The notes under the pieces: model-generated
Told to the model about the DNA's origin: nothing
Database searches by the model: none
The model's input: the letters and a program-made list of their open reading frames with translations, nothing else
Source: CAVQCX01 sp963711095
GTDB lineage: Bacteria; Pseudomonadota; Gammaproteobacteria; Chromatiales; Chromatiaceae
Length of the DNA stretch: 64,000 bases
Direction: 5' to 3'
Assembly: GCA_963711095.1 (NCBI GenBank)
Contig: CAVQCX010000031.1
Span: forward strand, 12,223-76,222
Shown: in pieces, positions 27,574-37,120 of the stretch
Numbering within the stretch: the first letter of the stretch is position 1
How the letters are laid out: the number at the start of each line of letters is the position of its first letter
Program-made: the position numbers and the translations under genes

Positions 27574-29072
27574 ATGTGGTCGGAACGCCCCGAACAGGTC
27601 TCCCGGTCTCTCTCTGCCTTCTTCACCACCCCTCTGGCCGAGCGCCTCTGCCGCCACCTCACCACCCCACCGGAGCGGGCGGTGCTCGAGCTGTTCTGGC
27701 GCACGCTGGCGGATGTCCCCGCCTACCGGGCATTCCTCGCCGACCAGGGCGTGGATCCGGCCGCGATCCGCACCATCGACGACTTCCGCCGCCTGCCCCT
27801 GGCCACCAAGGACAACTACGTCCGCCGCTACCCTTTGGCTGAGCGCTGCCGCCACGGCCGGGTCGACAGCTGCGATATGGTCGCCTTCTCCTCCGGCTCC
27901 ACCGGTGGACCGACCGTATGGCTGCGCTCCCTGACCGACGAGTTGGAGATCGCCGCCCGCTTCGAGCAGGTGTTTCGTGACAGCTTCGCGGCCGAGCGTC
28001 GCACCACCCTGGCGGTGGTCTGCTTTGCCCTCGGCACCTGGGTGGGCGGGATGTTCACCGCCCAGTGCTGCCGTTACCTCTCGGCCAAGGGTTACCCCAT
28101 CACTTTGGTGACCCCCGGGAACAACCGGGAGGAGATCTTCCGGGTGGTGCTGGGGCTGGGTCCGGCCTTCGAGCAGGTGGTGCTGCTCGGCTATCCGCCG
28201 TTTCTCAAGGACGTGATCGACGCCGGGCCTGCCCAGGGCGTCGACTGGGGTGGGCTGCACATCAGGCTGGCGATGGCAGGCGAGGTGTTCAGCGAGGAGT
28301 GGCGCGACCTGGTGGGCGAGCGCATGGGCGGCTCCGATCCTTGCCACGACTCGGCGTCTCTGTACGGAACCGCCGATGCCGGGGTGCTGGGTAACGAGAC
28401 GCCACTGTCCATCGCCATCCGCCGCTTCCTGGCGCAGCGGCCCGAGCTGGCGCGCGCCTGTTCGGCGAGTCGCGGCTGCCGACCCTGGTGCAGTACGACC
28501 CGCTCTCGCGCTACTTCGAGGTCCACGACGGCACGCTGCTGTTTTCCGGCGACAGCGGGGTGCCGCTGATCCGCTATCACATCGCCGACCAGGGCGGGGT
28601 GATGGGCTTCGAGGAGATGCTGGCCTTCCTCGCCGACCAGGGATTTGACCGGGAGGCGGCGCTGGCCCGGGCGGGAGAGGTCCGCCCGCTGCCGTTCCTG
28701 TGGGTCTTCGGCCGCTCGCACTTCGCGGTCTCGTACTTCGGTGCCAATGTCTATCCGGAGAACCTGAGCGTCGGGCTGGAGCAGCCGGCCGTGCGCGACT
28801 GGGTCACCGGCAAGTTCGTGCTGGAGGTAGTCGATGACGCGGACCGCAACCGCCACCTGCAGGTGACCGTGGAGCTGGCGCCGGGGGAGCAGGGGGACGA
28901 GCAACGGTGCGGGGCGATTGCCGAATCGATCGAGCGCCACCTGGCCCGGCTCAACAGCGAGTACGCTCACTACGTGCCGCCGGAGTATAGGCCACCGCGG
29001 GTGGTCCTGCGGCCGTGCGGGGACCCGGAGTATTTCCCGGTGGGAGTGAAGCACCGCTATACGCGGGGGTGA
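27574..29072 (+). pseudogene. PaaK-like adenylate-forming enzyme, one-base frameshift
   Basis: The N-terminal 295 residues (ADVPAYRAFLADQGVDPAAI, KDNYVRRYPL, AFSSGSTGGPTVWLRS) show the adenylate-binding P-loop SSGSTGGPT of phenylacetate-CoA-ligase-like enzymes. GVLGNETPLSIAIRRFLAQR ends the first frame. A base is missing near 28457 and the second frame continues ALFGESRLPTLVQYDPLSRY through DSGVPLIRYHIADQGG and NVYPENLSVGLEQ to 29072. Adds AMP to a carboxylate, substrate unknown. The 3' end lies within a 781-bp repeat found again at 37867. If the indel is sequencing error this is an intact gene of about 500 residues. Confidence 0.78.
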
Positions 29073-29417
29073 GCGGGGCGACAGGCTAGCGGGATACCTT
29101 TTGTTTGACACTCGGGCCGGTTGGAACTGCAGACGGCTCCGCAAGCTATCGCCGGTGACCGGACTGGAACCTGGGAGAAATACGGTGGGCCCGTGCCGGC
29201 GGGCGGCGGCGCGAAGATCGCCACGGCCCGCCTACGATGGGTGTCCCCGTAGTCCGTAGGCGCCTCGTACTTGCCCCGCCACTTCTTCGGGAGTGGGAGG
29301 CCGCTCAGAAAGCCAATTCTGGTGGCAAAAAGGGCGACGTAAGCGCAAGTGACAAGTATTTCTGGACCTGATTCTGTCCGAAATCAGGCGGTTAGCGTGG
29401 TCCGACCCCGACCGGCC
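28637..29417 (+). repeat. 781-bp direct repeat, left copy
   Basis: Covers the last about 145 codons of the PaaK-like gene plus about 345 bp of downstream non-coding DNA. Nearly identical to 37867-38648, with scattered substitutions and one indel. The two copies are 9.23 kb apart in the same orientation and bracket the ABC importer, STAS and BNR genes. The 390-bp gene-free stretch 29073-29463 is mostly this repeat. Confidence 0.9.
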
Positions 29418-29463
29418 CGATGCATGCGCCGTACACGCTTGCCTGGGGCTGCAATTCGTCGCG

Positions 29464-30318
29464 TCAGCGATAGGCTCCCACCAACTCCCGGCACAGCTCC
29501 TCGGTCAACTGCTCGCGCTTGCGCAGCTCGGTGAAGCGCTGCAGCAGGTCGTCGACCCCCATCCGCTCCTTGTCCTTCGCGTCCAGGCTCTCCACGATGC
29601 GGCCCTGGTGCATCATGATCGTCCGGTTACCCAGGCTCAGCGCCTGCTGCATGCTGTGGGTGACCATCAGGGTGGTCAGGCCCGCAGCCTCGACAAAGGT
29701 CTTGGTCAGGCGAATTACCTGGGCCGCCGACTTCGGGTCGAGGGCCGCGGTGTGCTCGTCCAGCAGCAGCACCTTCGGCTCCCTCAGTACCGCCATCAGC
29801 AGGGTCAGGGCCTGGCGCTGGCCGCCGGAGAGACTGCCGATGAGGTTGTCCAGGCGTCTCTCCAGGCCCATCTCCAGGCTGCGTACCCGCTCGGCGAGAT
29901 GTTCGTGCAGTTGGGCATTCAGGCCGACGCGGGGGCGGCGCGGCCGGCCGCGCAGGTGGGCGAGCAGCAGGTTCTCGGCGATGCTCATGTGCGGGGCGGT
30001 GCCCATGAAGGGGCTCTGGAATACCCGCGCGATGAGATGGGCGCGGCGGAAGTCGGGCTTGCGGGTGAGCTCCTCGCCAGCGATGCGGATGCTCCCCTCA
30101 TCGGGCAGGAAGCTGCCGGCCACCGCGTTGAGCAGGCTCGACTTGCCAGAGCCGTTGGTGCCGATGACGGTGATGAAGTCGCCTGGGGCAAGGCTGAGAT
30201 CCAGGCCCCGCAGGGCGTAGACGGCGTTGACGGTGCCAGGGTTGAAGGTCTTGTGGACCCCCTCGACCCGGATCATGTCGGTTGCCGGGCCCCTGTCGGT
30301 GTGGATCGCATGGCTCAT
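29464..30318 (-). CDS. ABC transporter ATP-binding protein
   Basis: 284 residues: Walker A GTNGSGKSSLLN, Q-loop RVFQSPFMGT, signature LSGGQRQALTLLMAV, Walker B VLLLDEHTAALD and H-loop VTHSM. Belongs to the COG1101 type that accompanies TrpX/TrpY-like importers. The stop is at 29464; the start overlaps the permease-fusion gene by 4 bases. Supplies the energy for the importer encoded by the upstream gene. Confidence 0.9.
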   Translation of the reverse strand: MSHAIHTDRGPATDMIRVEGVHKTFNPGTVNAVYALRGLDLSLAPGDFITVIGTNGSGKSSLLNAVAGSFLPDEGSIRIAGEELTRKPDFRRAHLIARVFQSPFMGTAPHMSIAENLLLAHLRGRPRRPRVGLNAQLHEHLAERVRSLEMGLERRLDNLIGSLSGGQRQALTLLMAVLREPKVLLLDEHTAALDPKSAAQVIRLTKTFVEAAGLTTLMVTHSMQQALSLGNRTIMMHQGRIVESLDAKDKERMGVDDLLQRFTELRKREQLTEELCRELVGAYR

Positions 30319-33191
30319 TTGCGTGCCTCCTCGGGGACGACACGGTTGGCGCGCCGGAGCAGCGCCGGCGACAGCTCGATGCCGAGCCGCTGCGCCACCT
30401 CGCGGTTGAGCAGGAGCTCGGTCGCCTGGGTCTGGCCGATGGGGATGTCGGCGGTGGACTTGCCCTTGAGCACCTCGGCGAGCACCTCGCCCCCTTCATA
30501 GCCGGTGCGGTAGTAGCTCGGGCCGAGCGCGGCCAGGGTGTTGCGCTCGATGAAATCCGGGTCGATGGAGAAGACCGGGATGCGGTTGTCGGCCGCCACC
30601 TGGGCGAAGCTGTCGTAGCTCACGTTGAGGGTGTTGTCGCCCGGATTGAGGAACACCTCGGCGCCGCGCTGCACCAGGGAGCGGGAGGCCTCCAGCACCT
30701 CGGCGGAGCTGCTCACCGTGGCCTCGATCAGGGTCAGGCCCAGTTGCTTCGCGTAGGGCCGCGCCTTGTCCAGCACCGATTCGGAGTTGGCCTCGGAGCT
30801 GTTCCATACCACGCCCACCTGACGCCGCCCCGGCACCATTTCGTGGATCAGGTCGAGCATCTTTTCGATGGGCGGGAAACAGGCCACCCCGGTGATGTTG
30901 GGCGGATGCTGAGTCGGGCTCCTGGCGGCACCGATACGGTAGGGGTCGTAGATGTAGGTGAACACCACCCGCTGCTTGGGGTCCTTTTTCGCCTGCTGCA
31001 GCGCCGCCTGCACCACCGGCGTGGAGAGCGGCACGATAACGTCGGTACCGCGGGCGGAGAGCTGCTGCATGATGCCCGTGATGGTGGGGAAGTCGGCGTT
31101 GGCGTTGCGGTAGAGCAGCTCGACGTTCGTGCCGGGGAAGAAACCGTTGTCGCCGAGCGCGTCGACAATGCCCTGCTTGGCCTGCTCCACGTTGGGCTCG
31201 CTGGCGAATTGCACTATCCCTATGGTGGTCGGACGGATGTGGCTCTCCAGCTTACCGCCGCGCACCACGAGCTCGGCGCGCTCCATCACCGCGGCGGGGA
31301 TCTTCAGCCCGAGCTGCGCCGCATTGTCCAGATTCACCCCCCAGTGCAGGCCGGTGTAACGCTGAAACGGGATGTCCTTGGGATTTTCGCCCTTGCCCAG
31401 GATGCGCTGGGCGATGTGGGCGGCCTGGATGCCGCTGGCGTGGTAGTCGTAGCCGACGGCGCCGACGATGCCGCCCTTGAGGCGGGTAATGTCCGACAGG
31501 AAGATCGGGATGTGCAACTGGTCGGCCGCCTTCTCCACCGCCTCCAGGGCCGAGAAGACGGTGTTGTCCGGGGGCAGCACGAAGGCGTCGATCCCCTTGC
31601 CGGCCAGGGCCAGGGCTTGGTTGTAGATCTCGGCGGAGCTGGAGACGGTGCCGCCCTCCATCTCGATCTGCGGATACTTGTCGGCCAGCACCTGCCGCAG
31701 CTTGCCGACGCTGTAGACGGCGTTAGCCTGGGCCTCGTTCCAGATCACCCCGATGCGCTTCATGCCGGGGCGGATCGCCGTCGCCATCTCCATGAACTGG
31801 TCCATGGGCACGCTGCCATAGACCCCGGTGACGTTGGCCAGGTGGTGGGCATCGTCGGTGCCGGCATCGATGACGAAAGGGTTGGACACGGTGGCGAAGA
31901 CCACCGGCCGGTCGTGGATGCGGTTGATGGCTGCCTGGGTCGCCGGGGTCGAGATGGTGAGCACCAGGTCGACCTTGTCCTGGACGAAGTTGTCGAGGAT
32001 CGTCGGCAGCGTGGCGATGTCGCCCTCGGCGTTGGCGAGCTCGAAGTGGGTGTTCTTGCCCTCCAGGTAACCCAGCGTGCCCATCTCTTCGATGAACGCG
32101 TCGCGGGTGTCGTCGAGCACCTGGTGGTCGACGATCTGCACGATGCCGATGCGGTAGTGTCCCGGCTGCAGCGGCCCGTCGTTCTTCGCCTGGGCAGTGT
32201 CCGAGGCCGGCTCCCTGCTGCCGCGGTCTAAGCCGTGCAGGCCGAACAGCAGCAACGCCGCGCCGGCGATCAGGGCGGCGCCCGCCAACCGCCGGCGGCC
32301 ACCGGGGCGCAGCAGTGAGCGCAGTGGCAACCCGGCGCCGAGGCGATGGGAGACGATCAGGGTCGTCAGCACGAACAGTGCGGTGATCAGCTTTAGGTCG
32401 GTCGGATCCAGGCCCACCGACAGGGCCAGGGCGACCATCAGGCGGAACACCACCGAGCCGACGATCACCCCGAGCACCACCAGCCATAGGGCACGGCCGC
32501 GCAGCAGCGACTCGCCGATGATCACCGAGGCCAGGCCGAACACAATCACGCCTATGCCCATGCCGATGTCGACGAAGCCCTGGTACTGGGCCACCAGTGC
32601 CCCGGAGAGGGCGACCAGGCCGTTGGACAGGGCGATGCCGAGAAGCTTCATCAGGTCCACGCTCACCCCGGAGGCGGAGACCATAGCCGGGTTGTCGCCG
32701 CTGGCGCGCATGGTCACGCCCAGGTCGGTGCGCAGAAACCAGGTGGCCAGACGCCAGAACAGGAGCATCACGGCGAGCAGCGCCAGCAGCACCCAGAGCT
32801 CGCCGGGGAGGCCCGGGTTGAGCCGCGCCAGCCAGGAGAACAGGGTCTCCTGCCTGAGCAGCGGGATGTTGGCGCGGCCCATGATGTGCAGGTTGACCGA
32901 GTAGAGCCCGGTCATCACCAGGATGCCGGCGAGCAGGCCGTTGACCTTGAGCTTGGTGTGGATGAGCGCGGTGGCCAGCCCCGCCAGGGCGCCGGCCGCC
33001 AGGGCCAGCGGCAACACCGCCAGGGGATGCCAGCCCGCCACCAGCAGCACCGCCCCCACCGCGGCGCCGGTGGTGAGGCTGCCATCCACGGTGATGTCGG
33101 GGAAGTCGTAGATGCGGAAGCTGATGTAGACGCCCATCGCCATGAAGGCATAGAGCAGACCCAGGTTGACCGCGCCGATCCAGAGCGCCAT
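30315..33191 (-). CDS. ABC permease fused to two tandem substrate-binding domains
   Basis: 958 residues. Residues 1 to about 300 form a membrane permease of the TrpY/COG4120 type (AVNLGLLYAFMAMGVYISFR, FPDITVDGSLTTGAAVG) with 8-9 hydrophobic helices. A helix (GAALIAGAALLLFGLHGLD) leads outside, then two homologous TrpX/COG2984 substrate-binding domains follow: about 345-625 (YRIGIVQIVDHQVLDDTRDA) and about 635-935 (TTIGIVQFASEPNVEQAKQG). Each has the V-S-S-S-A-E-(I/V) and P-x-D/G-N-T signatures. Normally these are separate genes; the triple fusion fixes two receptor domains to each permease. Substrate unknown (tryptophan-like amino acids for the best-known relatives). Confidence 0.88.
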   Translation of the reverse strand: MALWIGAVNLGLLYAFMAMGVYISFRIYDFPDITVDGSLTTGAAVGAVLLVAGWHPLAVLPLALAAGALAGLATALIHTKLKVNGLLAGILVMTGLYSVNLHIMGRANIPLLRQETLFSWLARLNPGLPGELWVLLALLAVMLLFWRLATWFLRTDLGVTMRASGDNPAMVSASGVSVDLMKLLGIALSNGLVALSGALVAQYQGFVDIGMGIGVIVFGLASVIIGESLLRGRALWLVVLGVIVGSVVFRLMVALALSVGLDPTDLKLITALFVLTTLIVSHRLGAGLPLRSLLRPGGRRRLAGAALIAGAALLLFGLHGLDRGSREPASDTAQAKNDGPLQPGHYRIGIVQIVDHQVLDDTRDAFIEEMGTLGYLEGKNTHFELANAEGDIATLPTILDNFVQDKVDLVLTISTPATQAAINRIHDRPVVFATVSNPFVIDAGTDDAHHLANVTGVYGSVPMDQFMEMATAIRPGMKRIGVIWNEAQANAVYSVGKLRQVLADKYPQIEMEGGTVSSSAEIYNQALALAGKGIDAFVLPPDNTVFSALEAVEKAADQLHIPIFLSDITRLKGGIVGAVGYDYHASGIQAAHIAQRILGKGENPKDIPFQRYTGLHWGVNLDNAAQLGLKIPAAVMERAELVVRGGKLESHIRPTTIGIVQFASEPNVEQAKQGIVDALGDNGFFPGTNVELLYRNANADFPTITGIMQQLSARGTDVIVPLSTPVVQAALQQAKKDPKQRVVFTYIYDPYRIGAARSPTQHPPNITGVACFPPIEKMLDLIHEMVPGRRQVGVVWNSSEANSESVLDKARPYAKQLGLTLIEATVSSSAEVLEASRSLVQRGAEVFLNPGDNTLNVSYDSFAQVAADNRIPVFSIDPDFIERNTLAALGPSYYRTGYEGGEVLAEVLKGKSTADIPIGQTQATELLLNREVAQRLGIELSPALLRRANRVVPEEARK

Positions 33192-33194
33192 GGC

Positions 33195-34421
33195 TCAGAC
33201 CTCCAGCTCGATCAGGCCGAGCAGCCCGGCGCGCAGGGTGGTGGCGGGCAGCAGATGGCAGACCTGTTGCGGGAGCTGGTTGGCCAACACCCGCTGCAGC
33301 TCCCGCTCGAAGTCCGCCGCCCGGCGGCTGAGGTGGCCGCGCTGCAGCACCAGGGCGTGGAGGTGCAGATTGCCGTGCTCCGGGAAGAGCTCGGCGACGG
33401 CGGGCGGCAGGCGCCCGCGCTCGCGTGCCACCAGGCCGGTGACTGCGAGGAGCAGGCCGGGCTCGCCCGGCTCCACCGGGAAATCCAGCCAGTCGGCGAA
33501 ACGCCCGGCATCGAAGATGCTCGCCTCAGCCTCGCCCAGCGTCCCCGCCAGCGGACTGCGACGCAGCGCCATGCCCCAGTGACCGCGGCTCTCCGCCAGC
33601 AGGACCACCCCCAGCAGGTCCGCCTCGCTGATCTCGAACAGGCTGCTCCGCAGCCGTTCGAGATCGATGGGGCGCTCCCGGCCCTCGAATTGGACGAGGT
33701 GGCGGAACGGACCGGAGAAGGCGAAGGCGTGCAGGAAGTGCAGCTCGCCCATGCTGCCCGACCATTCGCGCAGGACATAGTCGACCCGCGGATTGGGCAC
33801 CGCCGGCTGGACGAAGAAGTTGCCGTCCATCACCAGGGACTCGCCGAAGAACTGCGCATAGTCCGCGAAGCGACCGCCTGCCGCACCCAGGCCGACCGCA
33901 TAGAGACCGGCCTGCGTCGGCTCGCTGACAAGATGCTCTTCGCGGTAGGCGGCCCGTGCCAGGGGGCGGTGGTCGCCGATGATGCGTAGTTGTCCGCACT
34001 CGCCCTCGCGGGTCAGCAGCCGCAGCGCGATCCCGTTGCTCCGGATGGCCGTCCCTTCCTCGGCGTCGCCCCGGCCCGATGCCACAGCCGCCAGCCCGCT
34101 CGCATCGTCGACCAGGGTGAAGATACGCGTCAGCCCCACGGTTTCCAGGACATCGCGCACCGGCGCCTGGGCGCCGAACAGGATCAGTTCGCCGCTCGAC
34201 CCGTGGAGCTGCTTCTGTACGATGATCAGGACGCGCATACCGGCGCTGCTGAGGAAATCGACCGCCGAGAGATCGACCAGCATACGGCGCTCACCCTCGT
34301 CCACCAGGGCCATCAGGGCACCCTGCACCGCGCTGGCGGAGAGCGAGTCGACACGCCCCGAGAGGCGAATGCGGCGCAGCCCGCTAATGTTGTCGATATC
34401 GACCGGGTAAGGGCTGGCCAT
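33195..34421 (-). CDS. STAS-domain protein with a long C-terminal region
   Basis: 408 residues. STAS/anti-anti-sigma domain at about 8-110: RLSGRVDSLSASAVQGALMA, LVDLSAVDFLSSAGMRVLII (the conserved D-x-S phosphoacceptor site reads FLSSAGMRVL). The remaining 290 residues are of unknown function (LYAVGLGAAGGRFADYAQFF, FAFSGPFRHLVQFEGRERPI). It resembles the sensor halves of partner-switching proteins. The gene ends 3 bases before the permease start, so it is the first gene of the ABC operon and may couple transport to a phosphorelay. Confidence 0.75.
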   Translation of the reverse strand: MASPYPVDIDNISGLRRIRLSGRVDSLSASAVQGALMALVDEGERRMLVDLSAVDFLSSAGMRVLIIVQKQLHGSSGELILFGAQAPVRDVLETVGLTRIFTLVDDASGLAAVASGRGDAEEGTAIRSNGIALRLLTREGECGQLRIIGDHRPLARAAYREEHLVSEPTQAGLYAVGLGAAGGRFADYAQFFGESLVMDGNFFVQPAVPNPRVDYVLREWSGSMGELHFLHAFAFSGPFRHLVQFEGRERPIDLERLRSSLFEISEADLLGVVLLAESRGHWGMALRRSPLAGTLGEAEASIFDAGRFADWLDFPVEPGEPGLLLAVTGLVARERGRLPPAVAELFPEHGNLHLHALVLQRGHLSRRAADFERELQRVLANQLPQQVCHLLPATTLRAGLLGLIELEV

Positions 34422-34470
34422 CGGCGATTCCGGACGTCCGAGCTTGGGCGTCCATGATATTAGATCGATT

Positions 34471-34480
34471 GGGGTCAGAT
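34471..34480 (-). repeat. short REP-like motif
   Basis: ggggtcagat, the reverse form of the ctgacccc motif family, in the region upstream of the STAS gene. Too short to be sure on its own. Confidence 0.35.
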
Positions 34481-34633
34481 GAAGAATTCATAAGCCCGGA
34501 TGCTGGTGTCTACGAACCTACCGAGCTCCCAGGACGCCCATCGTACGAGCGCTGCAGCGCCGTATTTCTCTCACCCCCGCGGTGGGCGCCTGCACGGTGG
34601 ACGCACGTACGGTGGCTGTCCTTCTAAGCAGAT

Positions 34634-34857
34634 CTAAGCAGCTAAGCAGTCTTGATCAGCCTCGCCCAAGCATCCCGGGCTACCCGAGACAGCTCGGGGT
34701 CGACCTTCTCGGGCATCCCTTCGATGAAGGTCGGCCGAGCCTGAGGGGTTCTCTTGGGAGCGACGGCCAGCCGCGATACGATCGCGCTCGGCGGGCGCTC
34801 CTGCACAGGGCCGCGGCAAAAGGGCCGGCGTAGGATGCGGTGAAGCATGAACCGCAT
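34634..34857 (-). pseudogene. possible transposase fragment
   Basis: A minus-strand frame reads ARPTFIEGMPEKVDPELSRV and RDAWARLIKTA before stopping at about 34642. The R-x-x-W-A-x-L-I-K phrase resembles the region before the zinc finger in IS91/ISCR-type transposases, but the match is short and I cannot confirm it. Neighbouring genes on both sides face the same way. Otherwise the 34422-34906 gap shows nothing recognisable. Confidence 0.3.
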
Positions 34858-34906
34858 CGGCCGCGATCGATGCGGTTCGCAATCTCACCGCACCCTAGGA
34901 TCCTTT

Positions 34907-36052
34907 CTACCGCCGGGCTCCCACGAACGAGGTCTTCCAGAACGCCACGTCGTCGACCGGGATGCGATGGGTCTTCCAGGTCTGGCCTCCGTCGGTCGTC
35001 GAGACGATGACCCCCTCGGGCAGCGACGGGTCCAGGGTCACGCCTTTTAAGCCGACCACCAGCGCCTTCTGGTCGTCCAGGCAGGTCATGCCTTCGTACA
35101 GGTAGCCGGGGGCGGGATTGAAGGGCAGAACCTCGGCCGGGTCGGGGTCGTTCAGCCGGACGCGGAGGATGTTGCCACCGCTGCCGCCGCTCAGGTTCAG
35201 CACCAACCAGACGCTGTCTGCGGTGGGGGCGCACATGTCGTCGATGTCGTCCGAGCCGCCCACCATGGCCACGTCCTCCCAGTTGTCGCCGCCGTCGACG
35301 GTGCGGAACAGGGTGCCGTCGCCCCAGGCGGCCGACCAGACCACCCGCGGCGAGTAGGCGCTGACCATGTGCATTCCGCTGCTGGAGGAGGTGTAGGGCA
35401 CCTGCTCCCGGCGCCAGGATTCGCCGTTGAAAGCGGAGTGGACCATACCCAGGTTTCCGCCCTTATGGTCCACGATCCAGATATTCGCGTTGACGGGGCG
35501 CCGGCCCCAGTGGCCTCCGCTTGGCGTGCGCAGGGCCTGGTAGCCGATGGCGTCTATGCGGTTGGCTTGGGTGACCGGCGCCGACGGATGTTCGACGGTG
35601 CTCCAGGTTTCGCCCGCGTCGGTGGTGTGCAGCACGATGCCGGCGAGGCTGACGGCCCAGGCCTCGCGGCGGGTCAGGCCTTTGATGCCCTTGATGTCGT
35701 CGACGCCCGGGGGCAGCGCCTGGGCCTGCCAGGTCGCGCCGCCGTCTCGGGTGTGCAGGATCATGCCCTCGCCGGAGGCATCCGAGCCCAGGGCGGCCCA
35801 GGCCGTGTGCCGGTCCAGCGCGCTGATGTCGTTGCCGTTGCGGCCGGTCCACCGGCTGCTGTCGCCCTGTTCCCGCCAGGTAAGGCCGCCGTTGCGGGTG
35901 TGAAGTATCCGCGCCGTGCGCCCTCCGTCCGGCTCCTCGCTGCGCCCGATGACCCAGCCGTGCCTCAAGTCGGGGTCCTGGGCGAACGCGGCGGCGTGGA
36001 AGGCGCCGATCAGCGCGGTCAGCAGGCAGAGGGTGAGATTGATCGTTTTCAT
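34907..36052 (-). CDS. exported BNR-repeat beta-propeller protein
   Basis: 381 residues. Signal peptide MKTINLTLCLLTALIGAFHA-AAFAQ. At least five BNR/Asp-box-like blades: ILHTRNGGLTWREQG, ILHTRDGGATWQAQ, VLHTTDAGETWSTV, LFRTVDGGDNWEDV and VSTTDGGQTWKTH, with spacing typical of sialidase-like or YCF48/HCF136-like propellers. Probably a periplasmic or secreted binding protein; no catalytic residues can be assigned. Monocistronic. Confidence 0.8.
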   Translation of the reverse strand: MKTINLTLCLLTALIGAFHAAAFAQDPDLRHGWVIGRSEEPDGGRTARILHTRNGGLTWREQGDSSRWTGRNGNDISALDRHTAWAALGSDASGEGMILHTRDGGATWQAQALPPGVDDIKGIKGLTRREAWAVSLAGIVLHTTDAGETWSTVEHPSAPVTQANRIDAIGYQALRTPSGGHWGRRPVNANIWIVDHKGGNLGMVHSAFNGESWRREQVPYTSSSSGMHMVSAYSPRVVWSAAWGDGTLFRTVDGGDNWEDVAMVGGSDDIDDMCAPTADSVWLVLNLSGGSGGNILRVRLNDPDPAEVLPFNPAPGYLYEGMTCLDDQKALVVGLKGVTLDPSLPEGVIVSTTDGGQTWKTHRIPVDDVAFWKTSFVGARR

Positions 36053-36469
36053 GGCCGCTTGTCCGTTCTCGGGTCGCGCGGCATTGCGGGCGGGTGGCCC
36101 GAAACATCATGGCGCCAGTGTAACGCCGCGACCGGTTCGCAGGCATCGTAGGAAATCCTGGTGTTGCCTGTCCAGTGCTCTTAGCGAGCAATGGAGGGTC
36201 GTAGACCCCACCGTATCGATAGATTGCAAAGGAAACTGCAAGGGTGATTTTGAGCGGGCGGCGAGCCAGGATGCACAGGGCCTCGACCGTGTGGGGTCCG
36301 CGAGCGAGCAGATCCTGGTACAGGGCGCGCCACTGCGAGGGATAGGAATTTGCTTAGCCGCCAAGTCCGCGCGCGACGCCTATAGCAGATGGACCTAAGG
36401 GATTCCATTCGTCCGCTCTTGGCCGGGAAGCGGTCATCGGCATGCAGCAAATGCCCGCTTTCCCAATAG
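36053..36469. other. 417-bp region without a recognised gene
   Basis: Lies between the start of the minus-strand BNR gene and a glycosyltransferase remnant on the plus strand. Open frames present do not resemble proteins I know. It should contain the BNR gene promoter near 36060-36120. Confidence 0.45.
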
Positions 36470-36910
36470 CGTCTGAACATCTCCGAGCCGGACTCCGGGC
36501 CCAACGAGGCACTGGACAAGGCATTCGCCTTGGTGGAGCGACCGGATGACTATGTGCTCTGGCTAATGACCGGTGACGAGCTCTATGCCAGCGATGTGGT
36601 CGCAAGGGCGGTTCGCGAGGGACAGAGGGGCCGACCTCGTCTATGGCAAGTGCCTGCGCCGGGAAGAGCGTACCGGCTGGAAGCGGCTGAACGGCGGCAG
36701 GCCGAGCAGGGGCCAGCTTATGCTCGAAATGCCAGTGAATATTCAGGCCGTGCTCGCCAGGCGCTGGATCTACGATCGGATAGGCGGAATGGATCCCCTT
36801 TACGAATATCGCAGCGATTATGACTGGCTGATTCGCGCCGCGCGGCTCGACGGTGTCGTAAAGAGGAAGTCCGATGTGACCGTCTGCGTGCACTATTGGG
36901 GCGGAAGCCG
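36470..36910 (+). pseudogene. family 2 glycosyltransferase remnant, frameshifted
   Basis: The first part reads NISEPDSGPNEALDKAFALV and WLMTGDELYASDVVARAVRE. After a frame change near 36625 it continues ADLVYGKCLRREERTGW, RRWIYDRIGGMDPLYEYRSD and YDWLIRAARLDGVV, ending at HYWGGS. This matches the central and C-terminal part of GT2 enzymes (S-x-x-D-x-G-x-x-D-A-x-N-K ... W-x-x-S-D-D). The N-terminal nucleotide-binding part is missing. Non-functional. Confidence 0.7.
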
Positions 36911-37120
36911 GCGGACTCTATCTTGGCATTGGAGACGATGTAGTTGCGCACAGGGGTGATGACCAGGAATTGGACTCGGGTGTGCCGGAGCGACCTCCGC
37001 CGCTTTACGACCAGCAGGTCTTCCGTTATCGTCAGCGGCAGACGACTGGCGCGCAGTGGCCGGCTTCTGCGGTGGATGCCACCAGGTGTGCCGCTGCAAC
37101 CCGAGGTGGGAAAACGAGCT

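Noticed and set aside
30282..32231. 649-residue plus-strand open frame opposite the permease fusion
   Set aside because: His/Asp/Gly/Val-rich shadow of a GC-rich gene; the minus-strand frame has recognisable permease and receptor domains.
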